From Rhopalosiphum padi (lineage: Eukaryota > Arthropoda > Insecta > Hemiptera > Aphididae), in contig NC_083598.1 in NCBI RefSeq assembly GCF_020882245.1, positions 16,919,178-16,983,177 on the forward strand: a stretch of 64,000 nucleotides of DNA, in the 5' to 3' direction. Of this stretch, positions 26,835-39,900 are shown piece after piece. The position numbers and the translations under genes were made by a program. The notes under the pieces were generated by a model that did not search any database, was not told the origin of the DNA, and saw nothing but the letters and a program-made list of their open reading frames with translations. The first letter of the stretch is position 1; each line of letters opens with the position of its first letter.

Positions 26835-28649
26835 CCCGAAGTATAAACCGTTTTGTTATTGCCATATAACACGGGTAAAATGAACACGATTTTTAAATTT
26901 CCCAGGCTCCTACAGCTTCAATATTAATTTTTTTAATTTGAAAAAAATCTATTTTAGGCTCACAGTATAAATGAATATATTTGCATAAAAAAAAAAATGT
27001 AATTTAACCATAACTTGGTTAAAAAAAATATAAAAAGTGGACGATCCAAGTCATCACATTGAGTTTCGGGTGACATGGAACAGTAAGATTTTTTTTAATG
27101 TTTTTGAGCATTAAACCTACCACACGTTTTACTTAGAACTCATCTTAGTTCATATGATAATCTAAAGAAATTAATAGGAACCTAAATATTAAATAAAATA
27201 CTTACATTCTCGTTATTGTAGCATAATTCTTTTACTTTCTCTAATAAAGTTAAGTAGTTTAACATAGAAAAAAAAAATTGTAGCAATTGCTTTAACAATA
27301 TATAAACATGAAAAAAATTATAGAGCATCTTCTTTAACAACATATAAACATTATATAATCATAAAAAAATTATACATGTTTTTGTATGTTTTAACTCTTG
27401 TTTTAACACTAAAAAATAAATTCATTCTTAAAAAATTAGATTATGAATATTTTTAAATAATTTTTTGACTAGTTTGTAACATAACTTTTGTTAGAAAAAA
27501 AAATTAAAATTGAATATTTGGAAACAATATAGAAAAATAACATTTTTGAAAACCTTGATCAAAAAACGTTAAAAAGACATGGATTTATTTTTGTACCTAT
27601 ATTGAATAACGTTTTCAATGTTATAAAAAATTCATTATAAATGTAATGCAATTAATAAAAATAAAAGTTTAAAAAATAATTAAAATAGTTTTATTGTGTG
27701 AGCAATAGCTGTCAAATATTCATCTAGTGTCCATTGAGTTAAGCCACCACTATAACTTTTATATAATTTGTTTTGAATGTTTTCGTAGGTTTTTTTTATG
27801 TACAAAATTAGTCCATTTATTAATAAAAAATTATCAGGCGATATAGTTTATTTAGTATAATAGTCTACTAATAATATTAGGAATATTTAAAATATGTAAT
27901 ATTTTTTATTAAAAATTAAAAAGACGTATTTTGGTATTTTCTTCACCTAATTTAATTTTCAAAATATTTTTGGGTATAATTTTTTTAAATTGTATTAATT
28001 GTATTAAATTTTAAAATAAATAATAATATATTGTAATAAATTTTTTTAATACAGAAATAAATCTGTCTTTTTATACATGTCTTTTTTATCGGTGGCCAAC
28101 ATGTTTTTAAATTATAAATGCTGAACATTTTTAGTCAATAAACTATATTCACCATTAAAATATTTCTACTTTTAAAAATTTCGGGGGGGGGAGTCCGAAC
28201 ACCGTGGACCCCACTCAGATACAGCTTTGGATTCATCTGTAATGTACCTACTCTAAATATCAACAAAAAAATAATTACACACAAATAATATACATTTCTA
28301 TTTAAATATTAAGTAATAACTATAATAGTCAAACTTTTTAGTTCAGTTCAAATAGTTAAATTACAATTTTGGATCAACAAAAAAATTTAAGTACAGGAGT
28401 AGCTGCTTATAATTTCATCACATAATTTACACCATGTTGTTTTATTTATTTACTTACTATTTCTTTTTCTTCTCTCTAATATTAAAGTTAGTATAAGTTA
28501 TACATCTTATATATTGTATATGTTTTTTACTGTTATCTATGTACTTCTTGTCTGTTAATTTTGTAAAAGCCGTCTGGCGTTGATTATAATAAATAATAAT
28601 AATAATAATATATTATTATTTTATATATACATATATATATATACTCGGT

Positions 28650-28773
28650 TTGCGTTTGCGGAAGGCGACGGAACAACCTGTAGCGGATAACGTAAAAAAC
28701 CTACCTTGCGGCGGCACACTCGTGGACCCACAAGATTTGTCGTCCAAGTGTCTGTCCGTCGGACTCCGACAAG
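28650..28773 (+). other. Exon-like open stretch with donor site next to repeat copy A
   Basis: A 124-bp GC-rich frame opens TTG CGT TTG CGG and ends at CAAG followed by GTAAGT, a consensus splice donor. The conceptual peptide includes KNLPCGGTLVDP and is not recognised. No initiator ATG and no partner exon were found. Blocks of it (GGCGACGGAACAA, GGCACACTCG) resemble parts of the neighbouring repeat (about 29560-29680), so it is more likely a diverged repeat segment than a gene. Confidence 0.2.
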
Positions 28774-28912
28774 GTAAGTATTTCGACGTTTTTTGTGACG
28801 GACTTGTCGCATATACTATATGTATAGTATAGATAATGCTACACCAGCAGTCGGACACGTACGCACACAATAATAAGTTAGTATATAATATATATATATA
28901 TAGTGAATGACA

Positions 28913-30417
28913 TAGCATCGAAGTGTAAATGATGGTATTTTGCGATAACGTAAACAGCGTGGAATTATACGAAAATACAATGTCGCTGTCGCATGTCGAC
29001 GATGCAGTAGTTGACGAACCGACGACGTACGTAAAATCGTGGTTCTCGTCGCATTAGACGACTGCAGCGATGCAGGATCGCGGGTACGAAAAAGAGGAGG
29101 CACTACGGAGTTTGGCGATAAATCACCAACACACGTTCTCCGGCACCCCGTCGTGTAACGAGTTCACGGGTATCGCACGGTCGGTTATAGACGCATAAGA
29201 CCCACTCTGTACGGCCGAACGACACCCGCCTTTTACGATCGTCTCGGCGGCGACGGCGACACGGTGGCTAGCGGTACCGCGGAGTGGACACCGACGCTGC
29301 CTTAATGACACCAATATCAGTTATGGCAATTGTTACTGATGTACGAGAGATCGACAATTAATCGTTACGTAACAATGTGACCGACTGCTTGATGATGGGC
29401 ACGAAACGTCATATATAACGGTATAGTTAGAGCGACACTGCGTGCACTGCATTGCATGTACAAAGGTAACGACAAATGGTAGAGAATTTGGCGTGCGGCG
29501 ATGGAACAATCTGCGAAGACATTGCACGTACAAAGGTAACGACAAATGGTAGAGATTTGGTGTGCGGCGATGGAACAATCTGCGAAGAAGCCGGTCAACA
29601 ACGATAAAAATATTAAATACGTACCGAAGCATTTATAACACCGAGTAGGTTGCCATGAAGTGGTGGCACACTCGGACGCACGTCCATAAAAAAACGTCGT
29701 TGGAGGAGAAGGGAGGAGGCTGACGAACGGCCGAATGCATAATCGGCGATGATGCATAAAAATAATACGGCGACCGATAAAGAAGCCGAACCAATACGCA
29801 AATGGTGATTTGCGATCGTACAAAATTACAATGTCGGTGTCGGAGACGTCTCACCAAGATATTGTAAAAATATAAAAATTAAAAATAAATCAAATAACGT
29901 ATGACGTGAGGTTACGGAAACTCACAGCCAATAGTCAACATGTCTTTGAGTGCTGCAGTGACGACGTCTATTTGAGGTGGCACGACGGTACTGAACGAGA
30001 TCCATATTTATTATATATATATCCCGACTGTGACTGTGGTGACGATATATATTTATTTATTATACATATCAAAATATTGTATAGTGACAGGATTACATCA
30101 CTGACATCGTGATGTCAGTTTTGCATCGGCATCGGCATGCGCTCGGAATGCTGCATGTATATACATTATACATATCAATCTGGCGCTTGCCTTAACGGCC
30201 GGTAATTTGATTGGGAATACCGTTGACCACGGCAACGCTGACCTGTGAAAAATTTCCGCCGCCCTCGTAACGTGCCACTACTATCACCGTAATAATATTT
30301 GGTACTGTAATCGGGCGGCATCGTTAACCTCGATTTTACAGCTAACCACCATGCCACCTAAGTCTTTGGGTGGCCGAATAACGTGCGTAGTGGACTTATA
30401 CCGACATAATTAGTTTA
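28913..30417. repeat. 1.5-kb interspersed repeat, copy A
   Basis: It aligns over its whole length with copy B (51740-53164 plus 54167-54211), and is much richer in CpG and GC than its surroundings. Reading frames are not conserved between the copies (different indels, different stops), so it looks non-coding. Copy A carries a 70-bp tandem duplication (units from 29460 and 29530) that copy B lacks. No terminal inverted repeat, LTR or tail was found; a degraded non-autonomous transposon is possible. Confidence 0.75.
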
Positions 30418-31832
30418 CTTATTGGTTATTGCAGCATTTTCTCCGTGTGACGTTAGTCGTCCTGTTCGACGATAATGCACCAAAACGATATATGATTTTA
30501 AGTGTACCAATACACTCGTCACTCAAACAACACTAACTAATTTTTCGTTATGTGTATTTATTATTAATTTTTTTAATACTTATAACATTTTTAAACGATT
30601 ATAATCTTCTAACGAAAAAGAACATAATTAGTACTATACCTATAAGAACTAACATTCTTTTTCAAAAGACTTTTAACTAAAAATATCCATTCAGCTATAT
30701 ATTATTATGTTCTCGACGATAACGGTATACTACACAAAGTGTCAAGTTAAATCAGCTGCAGATAGTAGATGGTGTGTTAAAACACTGATTAGATATTATA
30801 TATGTAATATTATATTATTATCATTAATGTGTTGCTCTACGCATAAATGTAGTGAAATTGTCTGTACAATGTGCCGGACAAGCAAAGTAATGTGATACAC
30901 GTCATAATAATGTATAGGGTATTATTATTTTTATTTTATTTATATTATTTGATCATTTTAGCTTTAAATATAGGCATTATTAGTAAAATATAGTCACTAT
31001 ACAATATCAATTATTTTATTAATCATTCATTACCATGGTCATTTGTTGATGTTTTTTAATTATTGAAATAAAAGTTTAAAATTATAAAATGTACAATACC
31101 TATAATAATAATAAAAAAAAAAATAATGACATTATGTATTCTGTTAGTATAGGGCTTTTTTATCGTATTTTTATATCGGAGATATTTTCTGGTGCTTTTT
31201 TCCGATTATCGAATTGATAATGGATTTATATAGTGTTTATACAAAAATAATGTAGTGTATTTCAGATTTCTGCTTTACCGGACACCTTTTTTTCGCGATT
31301 TTGTTTTTTGAACTTGTATAGGTATGTAGTTATAAATGTTATAATAAAAAAGATGGTGAAGTCAGAATTTGGCGCAATTCATTAATTTTTGAAATATAGC
31401 ATTTTGAAACTTGAGTAGTTTTGCAGTTTATTTGATAGTTAGTTTAATGTTTTGCTATAGCTAATGAAGTGAGGTAATCGTCTCAAAATTCGCAAGCCCA
31501 TTATGACACTCCCGTGCGCACGCCAAGGGGTAGAACACGATTGAGAACGGTCCTTATCGGCCGTACCTATTTTAATAGCACGATTGAGAACGTTCTTACC
31601 TGCTAACTTTTATGCAACATTGCCACATTAATTAAAAATAAAAATAATAAAAATACAATATATATAAGATATCAATCACTATATTTTGGTTAAAAAATAA
31701 ACTTACCTGGAATCTATATTTTAAGTATAATATAACGTACGGATCGGCCGTGGCGTGTAAGACGCGTTCCGTTCAAATCAGACAAGGAAAAATAATTGGT
31801 TATTAAAATCAAATGCGTTATAATAATAACGT
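30418..31832. other. Intergenic, nothing assignable
   Basis: AT-rich sequence. A short GC-richer patch at about 31490-31610 contains the block CACGATTGAGAACG twice (about 31532 and 31581). There is no supported gene. Confidence 0.5.
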
Positions 31833-32464
31833 AACACGTTTCCACCAAAAGTGAACCTTTCCTTTTTCCACCAAAAGCGTATTTTTCCCTTTTCCACCAA
31901 ATATGAAATAAGATCCACCTAACTTAACAACGTTTTCACCAAAACAATTGTTATACTACTCTTATATTAAAACCTTTAATACAGTAATAAGTTTATTTAA
32001 TATACTAATACTGGGTTTAAAAAAATGATATATTATGGTTTATATACTTTAGCTGTTATGTATGTGTGTACTCATGTAATTGGATGATATATTTTGTTTT
32101 TAATTGTAGAATATACTTTTTGTGAGTTTTTCGGATTGATGTAAAATGTATAAATACACATATTAACAATGTACCTATATTTTTGTAACATTTATGGTAT
32201 TTGATTGTAGTTAAACCGTTGCCGTGTTTATTACCTTTTATATGCTGATTAACCAAGATTATATTATAACGGGACAATATTTGATAAACAATTGTAAAAG
32301 TTGCACAATTTAAATTTGTGTGTTAAAATAAAATGTGTTATAGCTTTTAATATAAGCGTACCTAGTATACAATTGTTTTAGTAAAAACGTGGTATATTAT
32401 CTTATTTGGCGGAAACGGATATTGATGGAAAAAGGAAAGACACACTTTTGGTAGAAACGGGTAT
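31833..32464. mobile_element. 0.63-kb inverted-repeat element with TTTCCACC ends
   Basis: The left end reads ACACGTTTCCACCAAAAGTG; the right end, reverse complemented, reads ATACCCGTTTCTACCAAAAG, and both continue with CTTTCCTTTTTCCA. The TTTCCACCAAA block recurs in the left arm at about 31875 and 31895, making subterminal repeats. There is no coding capacity and the target duplication is unclear, so the superfamily is open. Confidence 0.65.
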
Positions 32465-33949
32465 CGCCTGTCTATACAATAATTGTTAAAATAATAGATT
32501 TATGTAACGTCATAAATATATACTAAATGCCTAGGAGGTACTTACCTATATAAACTACTTATACCTTAGCATATTACGCTAATAATATACCAAATTAAAG
32601 AAATATAACATTTAAACATTTAAATGTGCATTTGACCAATGGTTTTCGTGCTGTATAATGTCATGTAACGTTTATAAGGTATACACAAGTCTATAAGCGA
32701 TCACTGTTTTTTTTAACAGCAACAGTTCGCTAACCAATATATGTTGTCGATTTTAAAGTTTTTTAATAAAATTATTTTATTTTTATATTTCATTTTCATA
32801 ATATGTTATTAGTTATTACTTAATACTTATCTATAGTAATTATTGCTAATTAAGAATCTATACTTATCTACATATTATTATGATCTTTCTTGGGTTGAGG
32901 ACTTCTAGTTATTTTCTCTAGTTTTAGTTTTTCTAGAAAGGTCGCAGAACTCGCAGAACAATGTGAGTGATGTATTTATTTTATATAACATTGAATTAGG
33001 AAGTTATATTTAAAAAAAAACGTTTGTATGTTATTTTATCATTATTGCATATACAAATTAGACAAATTAATAATGTGAACTTACAAATTAAAAAAAAAAA
33101 AGTCAATCTATAAGTTATAGTATATAATAAAAAAAAAAAATAACATACATCAATTTACCTATGAGCTATATTTATAGCCTATTTATACCACGATCAAAAT
33201 ACAAATAAAATATTTAAAAAAAAACAATTCGTTGAATGGAATATATATTTCGATTTAATCTTATAATATTATGAATTTATGAACGTATAAGTTTAAAAAA
33301 CTTAGTGTCTTTATTTTTGATATGAGGCCATGAGAGTTTTTACTTATTTTATTAAAGTTTGTATAATTCCTTAAAACCCTTAAACAACGATCGTTAATTT
33401 TTGTTTTGGTATTTTCTTCACTTTATTACATACTAAGTGTTTTTAAATCGTATAATATAATATATTATTATTTATTATAAATTCTTATAACTTGAAATCT
33501 ATACAGTTTAAGATACAAGTAGAATTCAGTATTCACAATAACATAGAAACCATTTTTCGGTCTAACGGTTTTCAGGAAACAGCTGTAATACGATGGACAC
33601 ATCTTTCTACTTTGAAGTGTTCAAAAATCGTGTGACGTGTTGCCATGATTACAGCGCGACTACTATATACAAACAAATACTGTATCGAGACAAAATTAAA
33701 CGACACTACCTATAATAGTTTGTTATGATCTACCTAGCTGTACTATTACTATCGGTTGTTTTGAATTTTTTTTTTTGATCATATTATACCTATACAGACT
33801 TACATGAATATGTTATACTATAAATATTTATAGTTTATAACACAAAATAAAATATAATCTATTTGAATTCGTTCATTTAGTGGTTTTTTTTTTCATTAAT
33901 TTATTAATTATTGTTGTTTTGTTCAATAAGCTGCTGCGCTATTTACACA
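32465..33949. other. Intergenic, upstream region of the SCLT1-like gene
   Basis: AT-rich; no exon, repeat or RNA gene could be supported. The stretch just upstream of 33950 should contain the promoter and 5' UTR, with no recognisable TATA or initiator arrangement. Confidence 0.5.
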
Positions 33950-36900
33950 ATGTCTACACCAGAAGACAACACAAACTCGTTGGAGGAAAATTTAAATTCA
34001 GGAGAAAAATCTGACACGATCGAAAAGTTTGACAGAATCTGAGAATTTACAACTAATTATTTTTAATTGTTATTCAATTTCTATACAGTGACTTGCCATT
34101 AGAAAAACTTTTGAAATTATCAAAATCATTCAAGACTGGCATTGATGAAAATTTGAATAAATTTAAAGTAACTGCAATTATTAATTATTAAATTATACGT
34201 ATCATTCATTTCATTCAATCTTGTAAATTTTCTTTTGATTTATTAGGATGAAAAAATGTCCATGGTAAATGAAATGTCTAGTATGAGTTCTACAGTAATA
34301 CCAAATGAAAAACATATCGAAACAAATGATTTTTCTAAAAAGCAATCACAGAATAAATACAATAAGGTTTGTGAATACTTATTATACTATTATAATGGTA
34401 GAAAATAAAAATACAAATGTCTTAATTTTATTAAACTACACATTTAGGAGGATTCCGAAAATTTTTTATTGGAAGAAAACTCTAAAACACTTAGAGTTTT
34501 AGAACAAGAATTGAAAAATGTATTAGTTTCCTTTGGTGTGCAACACAATAAAAATGAAATTAAACAAGATCTGCAGGTTAGTAGAAATCATAATAAATTA
34601 GCATAAATTTTTTTTAAAAACATTTTAGGAAAAAGAAAACAATCATATTATGTGCACACCATCTCGACAAAACAAAATTGGCGAACTACAACCAATGATA
34701 AACTTTGATCAAACTAGTGATGAAAAAACGAATTATACTAAGAAGATCCTCGAAGTAGAAAATAAATGCCAATATTGGATAGACAAATATGATGAATTAC
34801 ATGACAAATATTTGCTACTGGAATCCAAACGTATTCGCATCGAAAAAGAAAATTGTAGTAAGAAACTGTGTGGTCGTTTATTACAAATCATACCGTACAT
34901 TTTTATGAAAATTAAATTTTTTAATAAATAGTCAAATAACATTAATTAATCAATAATCATAGATGGGTTCAGTAATACACTAATACAGTAAACTAAATCA
35001 ATGTCAAACATGGAGTACATATATGAATTTAAATAATATTTATTTGATATCCAAATAAAACTAAATATATTAATTATGGATTACTAATTTTATATAAATA
35101 CCGTGTGTCCGTGAAAACAGTGTACACTTTATCATACATTACTATATAAATATTTTTAAATTCTGCAAGCGGGATGTTGAACTAGAGGGAGTTTCCCGAG
35201 TGCGTCCCGAAATGACCCCTTTTTAAAGTTCCTATAGTGCGTCCAGAATAAGGTATCATCCGAGTGCGTCCCAAGAAAAAAAAGGTCATATTTTTTACAT
35301 AGCCTGAATGCGTCCCAGTTCATTTAGAATTACCCAGGGTGCACCACGAGGAGGTGAACTGGCTTACACCCCAAAAATATTATTTTATTATTATTATTAT
35401 TATTATTTATTTATTTTTATTATTATTATTATTTATTTATTTAAGCTTACACCGTTAAGTTTAGGTGAGCATACAATTTATTAAAAAATGTTTTGTTATT
35501 ATTATATATTTATATAGGCTGGTGTTTAAATGCCATTCTTTTGACAAAATCGAATCTTGATATTTTATTATTTTTAAATTGTTTTATATTGTCTTCAATG
35601 TATGTAATTTTCTTGCACGTACTTCCTTTTGGTTTGTTTGTCGTTTGTGTGGCCGTTCGGATTGCTATTTTAGTATCAATTTGAATTTTTTTTAATATTT
35701 CCAAAAATGTATATATGTCTGGGTGATGTGTATAAAATAATGAGTTGTACTTGGAATGAAAGCTTTCACAGGTATTTGTTGTTCTTTCAGAACTACTATT
35801 CATTTCGGCCCACATGGAAATAGGAAATTTTGCTCCAGAATCTATATAATTTTCTATAATATAATCCATAAATTCGTTGAGTTTTTCATGTTTCGGCATT
35901 ATAGATATAAAATCTTCAATAATACAGTTTTCTACATCTTCTTGATTCAATAATGGTAAACCAAATATATTTTTCAAAAATAAACCTATTTCCGTTTGGT
36001 CGCGATAATCTTTACTCAACCCCAAATTTTGAATGTGACGCCACCATGCTTGCCCCAAATGGAAACGAAATCCTTTAATAATTATAGTTGGCCAAACTTT
36101 TAATGCGCCAAGATGAATAGATAATTCAAAATCCGCAAATATATATTCGGGAGAACAACATAAATTTAATTTAACACATTCAGTTTTTAATATATTAAAA
36201 CATTTTGCATATGATTCGCATTCTTTATTATTAAGTAAAAAATACACTAAAGGTATGTAATGACCATTACTTAAGCCGTGTATTGTAAATAATTGTAAAA
36301 AAAATTTAGTACAATATTTAAATGTACCATCTACATATATAGTCTTAACAGTACTTAAAGTATTTAAATTTTTTTCACATGAAAACATTACTATATTTTG
36401 ATTACTGTCATTAACCATGAGAAATTGTTCGTCGTCATAAGTTTTTATTTCTAACGAATCCAATACTTCATGTACATTTTGAATATTACATGGTCTTGCT
36501 GGTAGTTTTGATCGTCTTGCCAAATATATACTTTTGCGAAAGCAATTCATATCAGTTTTATTTAATGTATCTGTGTTAATTTTCTTAATTCATGATGTAT
36601 TAATTTAAGTGGCCGTTCACAAATTTCATCCTGTGCTTTTCTTTTTAATGAATTACGAATAACTTGTCTAACCATAATGTCTTGTACGTCTTTTTCATGG
36701 TTATGATCTAATTTATTCTCTATAACAGTATCTCCACTTTCACCGGTTTTAAAATATGCTTTACACTTTTTGTTTGTACAATTCCATCGTCTAACATTAT
36801 TATTTAATATTTTATGAAATCTTAATTTATACCTTTCAATAATTTTTATTTCCTTACCGTGTTGGCTAGCATGTTTTCGGGCAATGACATTTTTAAAATT

Positions 36901-39900
36901 TGCAAATTGACAATTTGTATTATATAATATTACGGCACTATTTCGCACACAATTTCACTATAGCACTTATTGACCGTAACTGAGTAAGTTTTAACTTGTA
37001 ATCATAGAAAATTATTATCGGAGCTAAAATTAATTTCCCCACCGTTTCCAGTGTTTTACAGTCATAAATGCACAAATGAAAGTATTATAGTTGTACATTT
37101 TAACCACCATATCGATCGTCAAACATGTAGGTATCTTAAAAGTTCGATTATTTTATCTTAAATAGATACCTATAGGGCTATAGCAGCTGTGGACTGAGGA
37201 CGCACTCGGGCTATTCATCATTATTTGTCGATAAGACGGCGGACGCACTCAGGCACTGTAATATAATTTGTCGATAAGACTGTGGACGCACTTGGGCTAT
37301 AAAAAAGGTAAAAATTAAAAACGGGACGCACTCGGGATATCCCCGAACTAGATTAATGAAACATAAATTCCTATGACATAATTTATAATATAATATTCGT
37401 AAATTAAATTGTAAATAAAAATGTATAATATTGTTAAAAAAATGTATAAATGTAGAATTGTATTTTCTGAAAATATACGAGTATGTTTTTATATAAGTTA
37501 TATAATTTTATAATGTGACTAATAATAAAATAAAATAATAACTCATAAATAATAAATAATATATTACTTTAATAATAAATGTATAATGTATTATAAAGTG
37601 CTTAAAACGATAAAATATATACAACTATCAAATTTAATACATTATTTTTTTAATTATACCTAGCTCTTGTCTTACCGATTTTGGGTTTAGAATACAAGTT
37701 GATTGATAAAAATTGCTTAAAAAAAAATTGATTAATTCGAAAATTGTATTTACAAAAATTTTTTTTTTTTTTTTGAAAAAGAATGTTATAAAAATAAAGA
37801 AGTTGAGATAATTATACTATATAGAGACTAGAGAGGGTACATCAAATAATTTCAAAATTAGTCATTTTCAAAAGTATTCTAAATCTCGTTGATACATAAA
37901 TAGGCCATTTTACTTCGACTTTGTTTTTATTTATTATTATGGTAATCATTAATTTGCTTATTTTAGCATTTTATTAATGATTATATTTTAAATTTTTATA
38001 ATTACTCTCCTCACCAAATAAAAAAAAAAGAAATCATAAATATGCAGCTGGTAATTATATAGGTATTTTTTTATTTTTTGTAATTTCTTTAAGCCTAAGA
38101 ATGGATCTATATTCTATATTATTCAATACTTATACATAAAATTTTAGGTTATCAGATGGAAATTTCAAGAATTAAGATAATTGAAAATGAAAATTTGCGT
38201 CTAAACCAAGCAATAGACAAATCGAATCGAGGTAAAGTTTAACATAACTTTATAGTTTTTAAATAAAATCGTTTTAATAATTTTTTTTTTTAATATTAAT
38301 TTTTAGTTTTATATTATCATATAATATATTATATGTCATTTATGTTATAAGAAAATAATATTAATTTAATTTCACTAATAAATAAATATGATTTAATTAA
38401 GATGTATAATATAAACGTTATTTTAATAATAGCTAGAAAAATATAGAAAAAAATACACCTATCATTATTTTAATAAAAAAATGTTTACGAGTGCCTAGTT
38501 CCTATAATAATTTTTATTAAAATGTCATGATAAAATAATACTTACTATTATTAGTTCGTAAGGAATTAGAAGTTGCACTAGAATCGTGCCATGAAGTTGT
38601 TTATAAATATCAGACAGACGTGGATGTCGCCAGATACAGAGTTAAAGAAGCAATTGAAATGGTAGAAAAAACATATTCAGAAAAAGATAAACTTTTAACG
38701 GATTTAAAAAATTCAAATGGTCATTATTATAAATAACATTTAAAATACATGTATCTTATTAAATAAATTACAAATTTCAGAAAAAATTGTCAAATTAGAA
38801 AATGAGCTTACAAATTTAATACAAGAAGCCGGTACAAAAGTCAACTTAGAAGTAGAAAAGGTGAAAACATGTTACAAAGACAAATTACGTGAGGCTAATG
38901 TTGAAATTGAGTTTCTACGTACGGTGTGTATTTTAAATGCCTATTAAATACTTCATTAATAAAAATTGTCTAATTAATAATTATTAAGAAAATTAAGAAA
39001 ATCTATACATTAAATAATCTCAATGTTGGAATACATTTTGGATGTGCATACTTTAAATTTATGGTCTGACTTAAATAACTCTATAAATTCCAGGAAAAAC
39101 AAATTATGTTTAATAAAACCGAACAGATATCTAAAGAGTATGAAATTATAGATAAGAAATATAAATCTATCAGTCAGAAGTGCGAGAATGAACCAGACTC
39201 TAAGAAATTGACAATGTTTTCCCAACAAATCAAAGAGTATGAAAACACATTCAGCAATTTAATAGCAGATAATGAAATTCTTAAAGAAACAAATAGGAAA
39301 CTACAAAAGAGGTCTGTTTAAAAACAAATGCCTAATTAAATAATAACCATACAATTTCAAAATTAATCGAAAACAACCGTCATTTTTATTTGAATTTTGC
39401 GTGCGATATATTGCTATAGTAAAAAATTAATAAACTAATATTGATTAAACATCAATTATTTAAATAAAAAATTGAAATTCGATCGTAAAAACTTAAATAT
39501 AAACATTTGAATAATAGCAAAAAAACTTACCAGTAAATTATAAGTATGATAAATATTATAGCCAGATGTTTAATTGCATCAATTTACATTTTTCCAAAAA
39601 TACAATTTATATATAATTATTGACAAAGATAAATGATGACTAATTAGTAATTACAAATTAAGAATCACTATTGGTTTAATACGTATTAGTATACAGCTTT
39701 TTATAAAATGGCAAACTTGATAATGTTTACAGTTACGCGAGAAAAAAAAATAAATATTTAATGGAAATAGCGTTTTTAAAGGATACAACAAAATCACTAG
39801 AAAATCATTTAAACAAAGCAATAAATGAAATATCTGAAAATAATGGAATCATTTTGGGAGCATCAGATAGAATAAAAACACTGGAATTGGAAATTAGTAA

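Larger units (their letters stand above)
26439..28900. other. FIG4 upstream / intergenic DNA
   Basis: This should hold the FIG4 5' UTR and promoter. The only notable site is an 8-bp TGACGTCA palindrome at 26827-26834. A G-run with a CCGTGGACCCCACTC block at about 28180-28220 resembles transposon debris. The exon-like open stretch 28650-28773 is listed separately. The rest is AT-rich with nothing recognisable. Confidence 0.5.
35187..37344 (-). mobile_element. Mutator-like (MULE) DNA transposon, 2158 bp
   Basis: Flanked by perfect 8-bp duplications GAACTAGA (35179-35186 and 37345-37352). The ends are inverted repeats of about 23 bp: GGGAGTTTCCCGAGTGCGTCCCG at the left differs at few positions from the reverse complement of the right end. 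Four direct copies of GAGTGCGTCC (or one-base variants) lie inside each end, mirrored: 35198, 35235, 35262, 35306 and, on the other strand, 37198, 37241, 37284, 37324. The transposase is on the minus strand and broken. The element sits in an intron of the SCLT1-like gene, in opposite orientation. Confidence 0.9.

Noticed and set aside
26780..27075. Possible inverted-repeat element around GTGACGTCACCCGAA and TTTCGGGTGAC
   Set aside because: Only about a dozen bases pair and no target duplication is visible; not enough to call an element.
28616..29857. Several overlapping minus-strand frames of 60-150 codons in repeat copy A (and their counterparts at 51926-52701)
   Set aside because: The corresponding regions of copies A and B do not keep the same frames; indels shift them freely, so they are by-products of GC-rich, stop-poor DNA.
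33540..33700. GC-richer patch upstream of the SCLT1-like gene as a possible extra exon
   Set aside because: No open frame with acceptable splice sites joins it to the first called exon.
35493..35953. Plus-strand frames over the MULE transposase
   Set aside because: Shadows of the conserved minus-strand DDE core.
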